Shown here: in pieces, positions 21,644-32,480 of the stretch
Position numbering within the stretch: position 1 is the stretch's first letter
Layout: each line of letters starts with the position of its first letter
NCBI GenBank assembly: GCA_946902985.2
Contig: OX336389.2
Location: 978,270,084 to 978,334,083, forward strand
Direction: 5' to 3'
Source of the DNA: Meconema thalassinum
Lineage: Eukaryota; Arthropoda; Insecta; Orthoptera; Tettigoniidae
Length of the DNA: 64,000 nucleotides
The notes under the pieces: model-generated
Told to the model about the DNA's origin: nothing
Databases searched by the model: none
The model's input: only the letters and a program-made list of their open reading frames with translations
Program-made: the position numbers and the translations under genes

Positions 21644-22880
21644 CTATACGCTAAGATATTCAACTACTGAGTAAAAACAATGGCACTGCAGATAAGCTTT
21701 CAACATTCTATCAAAGGTTTTTATTTTTGGGGCCAGTTTTATATACTGGGGTAGTTTATTGTATAATTTAACTCCAGTGTGAAAAGTTCCTTTTTGATAT
21801 ATGCTTGCGTGTGTGTGTGAAATATGAATGTTTTGATTTTGTCTTGTGTTATGCCTATGAACATCATTGTTTGTTTTAAGAAAAACATCTTTATTCATTA
21901 AATTCTTTAAAAAAACATAATACTTTCAAAGATATATATGCAGGGCAGTGGGAGAATGGTTAAATCTTTAAACAGAGGTCTACATGATTCTCTAGAGTTT
22001 ACATTTGCCATAATTCTAATCGCCCTCTTTTGTATCCTAAACGTGCTTAGTACATCTGGCGACATACCCCAAAATATGATCCCATATCTTAAGTATGAAT
22101 GGAAATAAGCAAAATAAGTATTTCTTAATGTGTGCATGCTAGTGCAGGTTTTCAAAATACGTAACGCAAAGCACATCGAGTTCAGTTTAGTATTCAGATA
22201 TTGTATAGGTTTATTCCATTTCAAGTCTTGTTGTATCCATAGTCCTAAAAACTTTGTTTCTGATTTATTTTCTATTTGATGACCATTTAATGTTATATTG
22301 GGCATCGCGGGATTCCTATTCTGTATAGTGTGGAAATTTAGACATACTGTCTTTTTATAGTTTATTATGAGGCGATTATTTTGTGACCATTTGGTTAACT
22401 CTCCTGTAACGGAGTCAGCAGACTGCTGTATGACCTGTTTAGTTTCACCTTTTATTACGAGTGTTGTATCGTCCGCAAACAAAATTTCCTTATGTGAATG
22501 AACGTTCTGTGTTATATCATTGATATATAGAAGAAAGAGTAGTGGGCCCAAAACCGATCCCTGGGGTACTCCAAATTCAATAATTCCCTCATTGGACAAT
22601 GTTTCATTCAGTAATTTGGTTCCATCATCCTTGTGTCTCAAGCTTACTATTTGTTTACGCCTTGTTAAGTAAGACTCTATCCATTTATTAGCTAGACCTC
22701 TAACACCATATTGATTTAGCTTGGTAAGGAGGATTTTATGGTCAACAACATCAAATGCTTTCGATAAATCCAAGAATAGGCCAGTTACATGTTCCTTATT
22801 GTCAATTAACTTCAGTATACTATTGCTACATTCGGAAATTGCTGTCTGTGTAGATTTTTCCGTTCTAAATCCATGTTGTG
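21644..22880 (-). pseudogene. LINE-A reverse transcriptase half, one frameshift
   Basis: Starts inside the RT ([35 protein letters not shown] all present in 22773-21907) and continues to the C-terminal domain (21898-21644: HRHNTRQNQN, KLYNKLPQYIK). A single frame break at about 21900-21910, where copy 3 has AAAAAG, separates the two pieces. The N-terminal RT region and most of the endonuclease are absent, so it cannot be autonomous. Confidence 0.85.
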
Positions 22881-22916
22881 AGTTTGATAATATTTTATTT
22901 TATATATTCATATTTG

Positions 22917-23358
22917 AAGCCAAACGTGAGGTTTGGCATTCACATCTTTTGAAGTAAAATTTAACGGAGTGCAACATTGGTATTTCGGATTTGTCTAGCA
23001 ACAATAATAATAACAATTATGATAATAATAATGTAAATAAATCACCAACACAAGCTTGCAAAAGTAACAAATTTAAAATTTACCACCAGAATGTCCTGTC
23101 TCTTTATAATAAAATTGATTACATAAATCTAATGCTTAAAAATGAACTTAAAGACATCTCAGCACTATGTATTTCCGAACATTGGCTGAAAGAGGAACAA
23201 CTTGAATTAATTCAATTCCCAGGGTTTATACAAGCTAGTGAATACTCTAGATCTAATATTATCCATGGTGGTACTTGCATCTTCTTAAGAAATAATTTAG
23301 ATCATGAACAGATAACAGCTTATGATTATCTAATTATGGAACAGGATTTTGAATTCTT
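22917..23358 (+). pseudogene. Inverted LINE-A endonuclease segment
   Basis: Plus-strand sequence matching 16877-17318 of LINE-A copy 1 (landmarks IYHQNVLSLYNK and ISEHWLKEEQ), flanked on both sides by minus-strand LINE-A. One boundary falls at the hairpin GCCAAACGTGAGGTTTGGC (22919-22937). It lacks the rest of the endonuclease. Confidence 0.82.
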
Positions 23359-24384
23359 CTACCAGTTTCCCTGCTTCCACTCTAATGATATTACTGTTGA
23401 ATTATTCTTACCATTTGAATTTACAATTTTGCAGATTTCATCACTAAGATACTCTTTTCCTAATCTATTTAAGTGTAGGCCATGCCGAGTGTGGAACTTC
23501 CTGTCTAATTTACTTACATCTACAATTTGGACATTTGGAAAACTCTTACAAATTTTATGAATTTTTCCATTTGTAGCCTCTATTTCTACATTTACACATG
23601 ATTTGGGAATTAAATCGTATCTCTGCGGAATGTTTACAATAATGACATTTGTTTTTTGCATGGATGGCAATGTACCCTTTAAATCTTTGATTACCTTTTT
23701 ACTCTCATTTCTATAGACGTCGTTTGCTCCAGCGATGATCACTGCGTAGTCCTTTGCAGTAAGGGACGCACACTCTCCTATCATCCCGTTCGTGACTTCT
23801 GCAATTTGAGCTCCTGGCTTCACTGTCGAAGTGACCTCCATTTCTCGGCTTCTCTCCAATACGCTTGCTGCTACATCTCGCCCGTGGCTATCCGCAAATA
23901 TCCGCATCTTCCTGGATTTTCTCTTTATCACTTTCTTCTTTTCTTCTTGAGGAAAGTCATCATTTTCTTCGACAAGCACTCCAAATGAATTTGAGACGTG
24001 AATTTCAGTTACATGTACTCCATTTATAGGCCTAGGCTTATTCAATCTTACCTTACCAGCAATCACTGTCGACCAAGTTTCCTTGCTTTCCTCTCTGTCT
24101 CCTTTTAATTTATTCAACTCTTCCATTAACTTAGCAATATCTTCCTTTAGCAGCTTTATAATTTCGTCTTTTGAGGACAGTTCGTTTTTCAGGTTATGAC
24201 ATTCGCATGACGGTAGCGGTAGGCCTACATTACGACAATCGGTTTCACTTTTCTCCTCATTCAATTTTACCTGAGATCTTGTGATGATTTTATTTGCATT
24301 TTTTACTTTTATTTTGCACGACGAGCATAAATCCGTTACGGTTACACAACCTGACGAGACACTAACACTGTTTACTGTCGTCAT
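23359..24384 (-). CDS. LINE-A ORF1 protein, SGNH/GDSL esterase-like, intact
   Basis: 341 residues, open from ATG to stop. The N-terminal region has paired cysteines (C20, C23, C60, C62) that could bind zinc, then a coiled coil at about 65-95. From residue 160 the SGNH-fold blocks appear: RIFADSHGRD with the nucleophile Ser166, GAND at 219-222, and HGLHLNRLGK at 301-310 with His304. The Asp usually found three residues before that His is a His here (a Gln in copy 1), so the catalytic triad may be altered. In CR1/L2-type LINEs this ORF1 is an RNP protein with possible lipid esterase activity. The last residues reach the junction with the inverted segment, so the very C-terminus may be affected. 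Confidence 0.84.
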   Translation of the reverse strand: MTTVNSVSVSSGCVTVTDLCSSCKIKVKNANKIITRSQVKLNEEKSETDCRNVGLPLPSCECHNLKNELSSKDEIIKLLKEDIAKLMEELNKLKGDREESKETWSTVIAGKVRLNKPRPINGVHVTEIHVSNSFGVLVEENDDFPQEEKKKVIKRKSRKMRIFADSHGRDVAASVLERSREMEVTSTVKPGAQIAEVTNGMIGECASLTAKDYAVIIAGANDVYRNESKKVIKDLKGTLPSMQKTNVIIVNIPQRYDLIPKSCVNVEIEATNGKIHKICKSFPNVQIVDVSKLDRKFHTRHGLHLNRLGKEYLSDEICKIVNSNGKNNSTVISLEWKQGNW

Positions 24385-26090
24385 ACTAGAGATCTAAGTT
24401 AGCCTAGATGTTTACACCAAATTACACTAAATTTAATTTAATTATTACTACCTAATAGAATTAATCTAATTACCTACCAATAGGAAGAATGTGAAATACG
24501 TATATCTTCCAATCGGGTGAAGTCTCGTAAAAGCACCACTGCTCTACTTGGTTCAAACAGTGATTGAAGAAGTCACCGAATCTTTGGATACCCGTTCCCA
24601 CAACTTAGTTTAAGTTTATTAAATTATCAACAAGAATTTCTAAATACTATCAATATTCCGTATTACACTTGATCTAAGGAAAGTAACTTTATAGATTTTA
24701 AGCCTCTGTTATAATATTTTACCACTTTTATCAAATATTTACACTAGCTGCTATTTCACTACACTTTCACTGTGACGCCATCTTGCATTAAGTCACGGAA
24801 TTAACCTTCATTGATGTGACGGTTCATTGTTTTCCACAATGATGTAGGCTACTGTGTAATGAAATTGTGGCGATGAAGCTTTCAGTGATATTTTACTACG
24901 GTAAAATAATTATACTTTGGATGGAAATGCAATTTTGGTCAGAAAATTTATTATTAGGCTGCACTTGTACATACTGTATCTAATGCATCGGTTGCGATAT
25001 TTTTCTGACAAAGAAATGGAGGTTATGGTAGGCTATTGTTCAATTACGGTTTCAATAAATCTGTTCACTGTAAAGTATTTGCTGCTATAGAGTATATACT
25101 GTAGATAGGGTACATCCTTATATTCTGTGGAAAAGAAGTGCCGTAATCTCGGCGTTATTGCTTGGATGTAACCGCACTTTTTTAGTGGTTTAGTTTTGTA
25201 ATCTTCGACACCACTGTTTAGAACCATTTTATACTGTGATATAGTACCTGATTGAGATGGGTTAGGTTATGTTAAATATGTGGTTTTAAGGAACGTAACG
25301 AGTAGCTCATCTGTCCTTAAATGTCGGAGATGACTGAAATGCTAGAAACACGTGTAACCGGTACTTCAAACTTTTGAGATAAGTATTAGGCCTACAAAAT
25401 GGTCGGTGATTGTATGACCTGTCTTTCTTGATATTTTATTTGAAGAAACTGGCATCATCCTAGATTTTGGGCTAGGAAATGGTTTGCTATGGAGACATTT
25501 GCAAATGTGCGGGGCCAGTGGGGTGCAATATTACCTGCAATAAGAAAGTTATGTATACTGTCCGTCCACCAGCTCATGGTCTTAGGGGGCTGAAGGGAAG
25601 AGGAGAGACATTCCAGCTGCGTTGGTTGAGTGGACGTGCCGCTGCAGGTATTGCCAACTCAGCACCGATGTTATTCACGCTATGGTTACTCACTGCTACT
25701 TAAGTTTAGTTTCAGTTGTGAAATCGTACGGGTCAGAAGTAGGTTGGCACTATTGTCGTTCGCGCAGAGGCCAGCTGTCTCCAGCTGACTCATTGCATTC
25801 CTGCCACGGACCTTAAGCTGGTGGATGGATAGTAGGCCTACAATGTAGTTGTAAATTCTGACCTGTTTTGCTCGTGTATTGAAAGTATTAAAAAAAAAGG
25901 TATCTCTCTCTAGCCATTAATTTCATCATTACAGTGCAGCATTGTGTGTTGAAATGGACCATCATGCAAGAAAGAATATAATGCCCCAATAAAGAAACCC
26001 TTATTCCCTTCTTCATTTCACACCATGTCCTGTACAGTACCAATATTTTTGTCTTGCAGAAAGAACCAAATATCAGGTTTATTAAAAATT

Positions 26091-26566
26091 TATGATATTT
26101 TCATCTGTCAGGTGCTCAAAGTCCGGTTCATTGGCATCACATTCGATCCACTCAACGATATTTTCCTCATTTAAATCAACACCTGTACTTGCGATTTACG
26201 ATTTTATTACGTTTAAGTATTTATTAACTTTATTTCAATTTTTGAGAAATAATTTTCGGTTTTCAAAACCTTCCTTTTTTATAAAAATGTTTTCCTACAG
26301 GCACCGCGGATGATCGAGAGTTTACTGAACAAGGGGATTTTTTATTGGCAATTACGCCATAAATCTTGGGTGGCATGAACTACGGTACAATTAAGTTATG
26401 TGTTTATTGTTCTAGAGTATGCATATCAACTCACCAATAAAAAAGGACACCAGTTCTTACAAAAGAATCTAATAATGAGTTTTAATGGCAAATTTAGAAG
26501 TGGTTTCACAAATAATACTACGGTATATACCTTGGAACTGTTTTCATTTTAAAAGTTAATGAACTG
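26091..26566. other. Intergenic, short shared block with 54905-54975
   Basis: AT-rich. The block TTGGCAATTACG...GGCATGAACTAC near 26345 recurs near 54932, so another dispersed repeat touches this stretch. No ORF. Confidence 0.4.
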
Positions 26567-26755
26567 AAGACGAACACAGTGAGTCGCCATCGACAGCTAG
26601 TCCTTGAAACTGAATAGGTCCCTTTCAGTTCATCGACAAGATCCACGCCTCCCTTTGTCATGTTGAAATGGTTAGAAGTTCAGGCGTCCTGGATTCTCCA
26701 GAACTCGCATCGATTTTGTCAGAATCATGGAAAGTGGAAATCAATAGGACATAAC
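26567..26755 (-). mobile_element. piggyBac fragment
   Basis: Matches about 56813-56970 of the piggyBac element with some loss (shared words CCATCGACAG, CTTGAAACTGAATAGGTCCC and ATGGAAAGTGGAAATCAATAGG). It carries no useful coding sequence. Confidence 0.7.
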
Positions 26756-26767
26756 AAAACCGATCCC

Positions 26768-26855
26768 TGAATATTACCTTGGACAGTTTCAAGTTGCTTT
26801 GTCAAATTAGATTGCAAATTTTCCTGTAAATTACCTTGTACAATTTCAGTTTCTG
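26768..26855 (-). repeat. Displaced copy of the coiled-coil repeat block
   Basis: About 85 bp almost identical to 27113-27195, encoding the same NLTKQLETVQGN-type unit on the minus strand. It joins directly onto the piggyBac fragment, suggesting rearrangement. Confidence 0.7.
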
Positions 26856-27043
26856 GAAAAGTAAGAGAGCTATAATCATGAAACTTACTAAACTTACTTT
26901 TAATACCCAAATAATGAAAGTGATGAAAATTTAGGTTAATATGTTGTGTAGAAGTGTAGATACTTGTGTAAAGAGCATTGGAAACTTTGATTTTTTGAAA
27001 ATAAATGCATCGCGTATTTATTTATTTTATTTCTCAGATCCCA

Positions 27044-27357
27044 TTATTCCAAATGAACTAAATGTGCATGGCTTACCTTTAAATTTTCAATGACATCCTT
27101 TCTTAACTCTTCTTGAATATTACCTTGGACAGTTTCAAGTTGCTTTGTCAAATTAGATTGCAAATTTTCCTGTAAATTACCTTGTACAGTTTCAAGTTGG
27201 CTTGTCAAAGTAGTATGCAAGTTTTCCCGAAAATTACCTTGGACAGTTTCAAGTTGCTTTGTCAAGTTTACACTCATACTTTCCTGCAAATTCTTTTGCA
27301 AGCTCTGCTGCATCTCGTTCAACATCTGCTGAACCTCTGTCTTCCCCATTTTTGCCA
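27044..27357 (-). CDS. Short coiled-coil ORF with internal repeats, possible Gag remnant
   Basis: From an ATG at 27357 (MAKMGKTEVQQ) the minus frame encodes about 104 residues of near-pure amphipathic helix. An imperfect unit of about 24 residues, containing the word (K/S)QLETVQGN, is repeated three times, and the matching DNA is a minisatellite. I do not recognise a catalytic domain. The composition resembles the coiled-coil start of Gypsy Gag proteins (compare 7039-8715), so it may be the 5' end of another LTR element, but no LTR or pol is seen beside it. It could also be a host coiled-coil exon. Confidence 0.4.
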
Positions 27358-27444
27358 TTGCAAAAATATACAAGTAATAATCGCTGCGGGATACACCAAC
27401 ACAGAGTATGACAACAACATTTGGAACAACAATTTCTAACATGT

Positions 27445-28307
27445 AATTGGGTGTTCTAAATGTCTATCTAAAATCTTAAAATTAACACAGTATATACACT
27501 CTTATTATTAACAAACTTATCGTTTCATTGCGTTATGTTTGTGTCCAAAATTTCTATACTATCACACTAACGTTTAAATTTACCAACACTAAAACGTTAG
27601 TTTTATAGTTAACATGACTATCAAAATCCATGAGCCGGTCTGAAATGAAATGAATTCAGATCCTAGGTCATTTTCATAGAATTCTAACCCATTTCTACCT
27701 ATCTCAGGTTTTCTATACGATTAGATCTGTATTCGAGTGCAATATTTCTAACAACAACTTAAAACCACCTAATTTATCGCACTCCATAAGCTGGCTCCAG
27801 TTTTCTCCACAAAAGCTCTACAAATAGCTTTCGAGAACCTCGGGATCGCCACATAGGTCCATCGAATGCTCTTCCACAAGCATTTCGACGCCTAGACGTT
27901 GGGCAGCCATAACTTCTACTGTACCCGTAAAAATCAAGGAGGTGGTCCCTGGACATCCGAAACAAAGTTGGATTTTTGAAAAGTGAACATCCCGGCTAAA
28001 GACTGTCTCACAATTCCGCCAGAGTATTCTCCAAGATTATACACAGCAAGTTGGAAACATGTTATGGATATAACTGACTATCGTTTCATACGCAAGTGTG
28101 CAACACCTACCTGCTTTTCTCTCGGGGCTATGTCGGATGGAAAAAGAAACATCCTATCTAAATTATGCTGTTCCATAACATGTCTCATTATAGAAATAAA
28201 TGAACATCGAACACACACGTAGAAAAATATAAATTTATTAATAATACTACTAAAAATACATAACACCCTATATCTAGATCTACATGTACGCCACTGTAAC
28301 ACACACA
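27445..28307. other. Unassigned sequence left of LINE-A copy 3
   Basis: Contains short minus-strand frames (27774-27965 and 28078-28308) without a domain I can name. No repeat boundary was found. Confidence 0.4.
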
Positions 28308-29597
28308 CAGTATAAGAGACTGATAAGTTTCATAGAAAAAAATAAAATATTATCAAACTCACAACATGGATTTAGAACGGAAAAATCTACACAGACAGCA
28401 ATTTACGAATGTAGTAATAGTATACTGAAATTAATTGACAATAAGGAACATGTAACTGGCCTATTCTTGGATTTATCGAAAGCATTTGATGTAGTTGACC
28501 ATAAAATCCTCCTTACCAAACTAAATCAATATGGTGTTAGAGGTCTAGCTAATAAATGGATAGAGTCTTACTTAACAAGGCGTAAACAAATAGTAAGCTT
28601 GAGACACAAGGATGAGGGAACCAAATTACTTAATGAAACATTGTCCAATGAGGGAATTATTGAATTTGGAGTACCCCAGGGATCGGTTTTGGGCCCACTA
28701 CTCTTTCTTCTATATATCAATGATATAACACAGAACGTTCATTCACATAAGGAAATTTTGTTTGCGGACGATACAACACTCGTAATAAAAGGTGAAACTA
28801 AACAGGTCATACAGCAGTCTGCTGACTCCGTTACAGGAGAGTTAACCAAATGGTCACAAGATAATCGCCTCATAATAAACTATAAAAAGACAGTATGTCT
28901 AAATTTCCACACTATACAGAATAGGAATCCTGCGATGCCCAATATAACATTAAATGGTCATCAAATAGAAAATAAATCAGAAACAAAGTTTTTAGGACTA
29001 TGGATACAACAAGACTTGAAATGGAATAAACATATACAATATCTGAATACTAAACTGAACTCGATGTGCTTTGCGTTACGTATTTTGAAAACCTGCACTA
29101 GCATGCACACATTAAGAAATACTTATTTTGCTTATTTCCATTCATACTTAAGATATGGGATCATATTTTGGGGTATGTCGCCAGATGTACTAAGCACGTT
29201 TAGGATACAAAAGAGAGCGATTAGAATTATGGCAAATGTAAACTCGAGAGAATCATGTAGACCTCTGTTTAAAGATTTAAACATTCTCCCACTGCCCTGC
29301 ATATATATCTTTGAAAGTATTATGTTTTTTAAAAAGAATTTAATGAATAAAGATGTTTTTCTTAAAACAAACAATGATGTTCATAGGCATAACACAAGAC
29401 AAAATCAAAACATTCATATTTCACACACACACACAAGCATATATCAAAAAGGAACTTTTCACACTGGAGTTAAATTATACAATAAACTACCCCAGTATAT
29501 AAAACTGGCCCCAAAAATAAAAACCTTTGATAGAATGTTGAAAGCTTATCTGCAGTGCCATTGTTTTTACTCAGTAGTTGAATATTTTAGCGTATAG
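28308..29597 (+). CDS. LINE-A ORF2 C-terminal part (RT), 5'-truncated
   Basis: About 429 residues of LINE ORF2, fused upstream to a few codons of flanking sequence (an ATG at 28284 is in frame but not native). RT landmarks: HGFRTEKSTQTAI (template grip), [36 protein letters not shown] and FADDTTLVI, the catalytic Asp pair. A C-terminal region follows (SPDVLSTFRIQKRAIRIM, HRHNTRQNQN, KLYNKLPQYIK) that is typical of CR1/Jockey-like ORF2. The endonuclease and the N-terminal RT are missing, so it is a partial, presumably inactive protein. Confidence 0.88.
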   Translation, partial: QYKRLISFIEKNKILSNSQHGFRTEKSTQTAIYECSNSILKLIDNKEHVTGLFLDLSKAFDVVDHKILLTKLNQYGVRGLANKWIESYLTRRKQIVSLRHKDEGTKLLNETLSNEGIIEFGVPQGSVLGPLLFLLYINDITQNVHSHKEILFADDTTLVIKGETKQVIQQSADSVTGELTKWSQDNRLIINYKKTVCLNFHTIQNRNPAMPNITLNGHQIENKSETKFLGLWIQQDLKWNKHIQYLNTKLNSMCFALRILKTCTSMHTLRNTYFAYFHSYLRYGIIFWGMSPDVLSTFRIQKRAIRIMANVNSRESCRPLFKDLNILPLPCIYIFESIMFFKKNLMNKDVFLKTNNDVHRHNTRQNQNIHISHTHTSIYQKGTFHTGVKLYNKLPQYIKLAPKIKTFDRMLKAYLQCHCFYSVVEYFSV

Positions 29598-29908
29598 GAG
29601 TGATGGAATCTATAACTATATTTTACTTTTTTAATTTAATTTTAATACCTAGCTGTATGTTGTTGTATTTATAGAATTAAGTTTTCATATTATGATAATA
29701 GAGTGAGGTGTAAATAGTTGTGCAATAAGATTGTATCTATTAAGATTTGCTATTATAATAAGTTATAAATAGTTATAATCTTAGTAATATATACCTGTTA
29801 GTTCTTTTATTTTATGCATGTAAATTCTGACGTGTCCTATATCAAAAATGTATTGAATGCATGTATTTGATCAAATGGAATTAATAAAAATCTATCTATC
29901 TATCTATC
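28308..29908 (+). mobile_element. LINE-A copy 3, 5'-truncated, open frame
   Basis: Begins inside the RT and ends with (ATCT)n at 29885-29908. No frameshift or stop occurs in the coding part, unlike copies 1, 2, 4 and 5, so this is the youngest or best-preserved copy of the family here. The 3' UTR (29598-29884) matches the other copies. Confidence 0.9.
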
Positions 29909-30197
29909 ACAACTTCCCTACAATTACACAAGTTAAACTGTTGAATTTACACGGCGCTCGGCCGTCTCCTAGTATTAAAAATGGATCAAAACAATTTACT
30001 CCACTGCACCTTGAAAACGTGCGTTCCAATAAAATACCAAACATATTTGTGGCACGTGCCTGCTTATAGCTGAACTGTTATGTCAGAGCCTTCTAAAGGG
30101 GTCTTTGTATCACAGGTGTTACATTGCCATTCATTTGTTTGCTGCATGCTCCTCGTCAAACGGGACTGAGTGGTCTCAGCTGTGATAGCCTTCATTG
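29909..30197. other. Intergenic, nothing recognised
   Basis: No ORF or repeat structure supported. Confidence 0.4.
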
Positions 30198-30632
30198 GCA
30201 CACAATGCTTTCACGTGAACGGTAAACTAGCTTTCGCGTTTTACCATACAACGACTTACAAAAGCTGTAATATCTGGACTACTCCTGTCTGAAACTCATT
30301 CATACTTTAAACAATCATTCTTACAATTGCAACCGATGTTCATGACCACCGACGCTATCATTCACTCTACATTAACAATTAAAACACACACACGTTCTAA
30401 AAACATGTAATGCTTATGCAAGCACACAATGCTTTCACATAAACGGTAAACTAGCTTTCGCGTTTTACCATACAACGACTTACAAAAGCTGTAATATCTG
30501 GATTACTCCTGTCTGAAACTCATTCATACTTTAAACAATCATTCTTACAATTGCAACCAATGTTCATGACCACCGACGCTATCATTCACTCTACATTAAC
30601 AATTAAAACACACACACGTTCTAAAAACATTC
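30198..30632 (+). repeat. Tandem duplication, period about 224 bp, two units
   Basis: The block starting CACAATGCTTTCAC at 30201 recurs at 30425 with only a few differences and includes the same AACACACACACG stretch. A short spacer (TGTAATGCTTATGCAAG) separates the units. The unit is non-coding. Confidence 0.9.
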
Positions 30633-32130
30633 GCTCCCTTGTAAACTACTACCTAAACTGAAAACATTTAACTATTAGAATGAATATTAAATATTAAAGA
30701 ACCCTTCATATAAACAAAATAAAATATTTACAGTATATACACAAACGTCTATCGCTCCCAAGATTAATATTTGAGCGATATGACTGCGTTAGCTACAATC
30801 GCAACGCATCTCTTCATAGTATAATAACTATGTTTCCTTTCTCAAAATGCTTGACCACACTTGTCATTTCATGTTTACAAGTCAATATCGGTTACGCAAT
30901 GTCAGATCAGTTAAGATAAGTACATCGTTGCTTCTAATTCAGTTTAATAAAGGTTAATAATCAATTCAGAGAACAGCAACATTATATCCTTTCTTAATGG
31001 AGTTTCGCCAACTAAACGATATCTAGGCCGCTGATCTAATTTCAAATCAAGTCTCCACTGACTTTCTTCAAATACAACAATTCTGCTTTTATACATCCTC
31101 AATACATAATGACACTAAATACGGAAAACTCCTTCGTAAACCAAACAACTTAGTTATGGCAAAAATCTCCATAACTCCTCTATAAACACACAAGTCATTA
31201 ACACTCTTGCTTTAACAATGGTTTTACTCTACTGGTATAGCTTTCTATTAGCTTTAGATCTTATTGTTGCCTTAAAAATACAACATATTAATGAACAGCG
31301 ATATCTGTTCTGCAATTACATTAGTTACCTGAAAACGATGGTAATAATAGATCAATTATGGTTTACTAAACAAAATTAATCGGACATAAGACACCATGTC
31401 TCCAAATATTTAATAAAAATATACATGTTTCTCTTGCTGGTCGTTAAAAAAATAGCACGGTTGCATAATCACGTTGACAAATAACGTGGCGTTACAGATG
31501 TGCTTAGATAACATCCTGTGTTATCTTGTCGCTCAATAAGAATCGATCATGACTGGAAAAAGTCTTAACTATACTTCCCTAAGAGCGAATGATTTATCTA
31601 TCAAATATTTAATGAAGAGCAAAGTCTTCCTCAAGATTAATATAAGATTCACGTTGACTGAATATAGCATCACTCTACAAATAGAATGTTCATGTATATT
31701 CACTTTCACATACAATTCACGACGAATGTAACTTGCTTAGATCGTCGGATTATTTCAAATAATCATGATATTTCTTCTCCTAAATATATATATATATATA
31801 TCTTCTTACAAATAGAACACCCAAGTTCATTTAAAATAAAATTAAGTTAATGAATGTTCTAGACCAAAAGTCTGAAGTCTTGAATAAAAATCGAAATCGA
31901 AGAATACTGACTTCTTCAAACATATTCCCAAAGGAATTTAAGTTTCTCGAACAACTGACTTCAGTTCACAAACTGAATCTTGAAATATTTAAACAGGTAT
32001 AGATGGTGAACTGACTTTTATCTTATACTCATTCAAAGAATAAAAATTTACTTAATATCGAAGTATAATACACGACAAAAATGTCTAGAAATGTTGTTCC
32101 AAAATGCCCTTGACATACTCAAACAAGAAT
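30633..32130. other. Intergenic AT-rich stretch, nothing recognised
   Basis: No gene seen. A short (AT)n microsatellite lies at about 31785-31801. Confidence 0.5.
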
Positions 32131-32132
32131 AG

Positions 32133-32480
32133 TTATGGAAAGCATCTACCTTCATCTTGTAGCCATTGAAGTTCATTGTCGGGCATTAGAAAATACCCAA
32201 CTGGATCGTCCTCGTCATCCAGGTATGATTCGTTCAAAACAAATTTAGTCCCCTCCTTTGAACACGGTCTGCTTCCTCGAGAATGGAAAGATTTCCTCCT
32301 CGGCATACTCGTTTCCATCTTCTATCGAACAGCGTCCTCCGGACTGGAATTACATCTCGAACTATCATCGGGCAGATCTCTTCTGCACTCCCTCAAATCT
32401 TCTTCAAACGCCGACCTCTCTAGAAGTTCTTTCATAATTATAGAGCAATATATTCTGTATAGCCTCGTCGTTACGGAACA
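32133..32480 (-). pseudogene. Unassigned acidic ORF remnant with one stop
   Basis: On the minus strand one frame reads from an ATG near 32435 (MKELLERSAFEED) through an in-frame TAG (32319-32321) to a stop at 32133. The product is charged, with an acidic LDDEDDPVGYF patch near its end. A possible splice donor AAG|GTAGAT lies near its 3' end (about 32145). I do not recognise the family. It might be a degenerate retroelement frame or an exon of a lost gene. Confidence 0.3.

Larger units (their letters stand above)
21326..24785 (-). mobile_element. LINE-A copy 2, with 5' end, internal inversion and deletion
   Basis: Minus-strand element with an (ATAG)n tail at 21326 and a 5' end CAAGATGGCGTCAC complement at 24785. 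It lies cleanly inside repeat R1, so both ends belong to one insertion. Inside, ORF1 (24384-23359) is followed by a segment in the opposite orientation (22917-23358, endonuclease start) and then by the RT half (22880-21326). About 1.3 kb of endonuclease-RT sequence is missing. No target duplication was seen; about 5 bases of R1 appear lost at the site. Confidence 0.87.
21093..26090 (+). repeat. Dispersed repeat R1, copy 1 (split by LINE-A 21326-24785)
   Basis: Segments 21093-21325 and 24786-26090 together match 46006-46136 plus 52797-54075. The left part has the palindromic TGCGCATGCGTCA (21122-21134), which fits the NRF1-type promoter motif, and then a short ATGGCG. The right part ends after an AATAAA (25989-25994). 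There are no terminal inverted repeats and no long ORF. A further block of about 280 bp at about 25560-25840 is absent from the other copy. It may be a duplicated promoter and 5' exon, a non-coding transcript, or an unclassified element. Confidence 0.65.

Noticed and set aside
23359..23560. Plus-strand 189-residue ORF crossing 22991-23560 as one protein
   Set aside because: It runs from inverted endonuclease sequence into the antisense of ORF1, so the C-terminal part is a shadow.
30198..30632. CRISPR-like array
   Set aside because: Only two long units with no spacers, in eukaryotic-type DNA.
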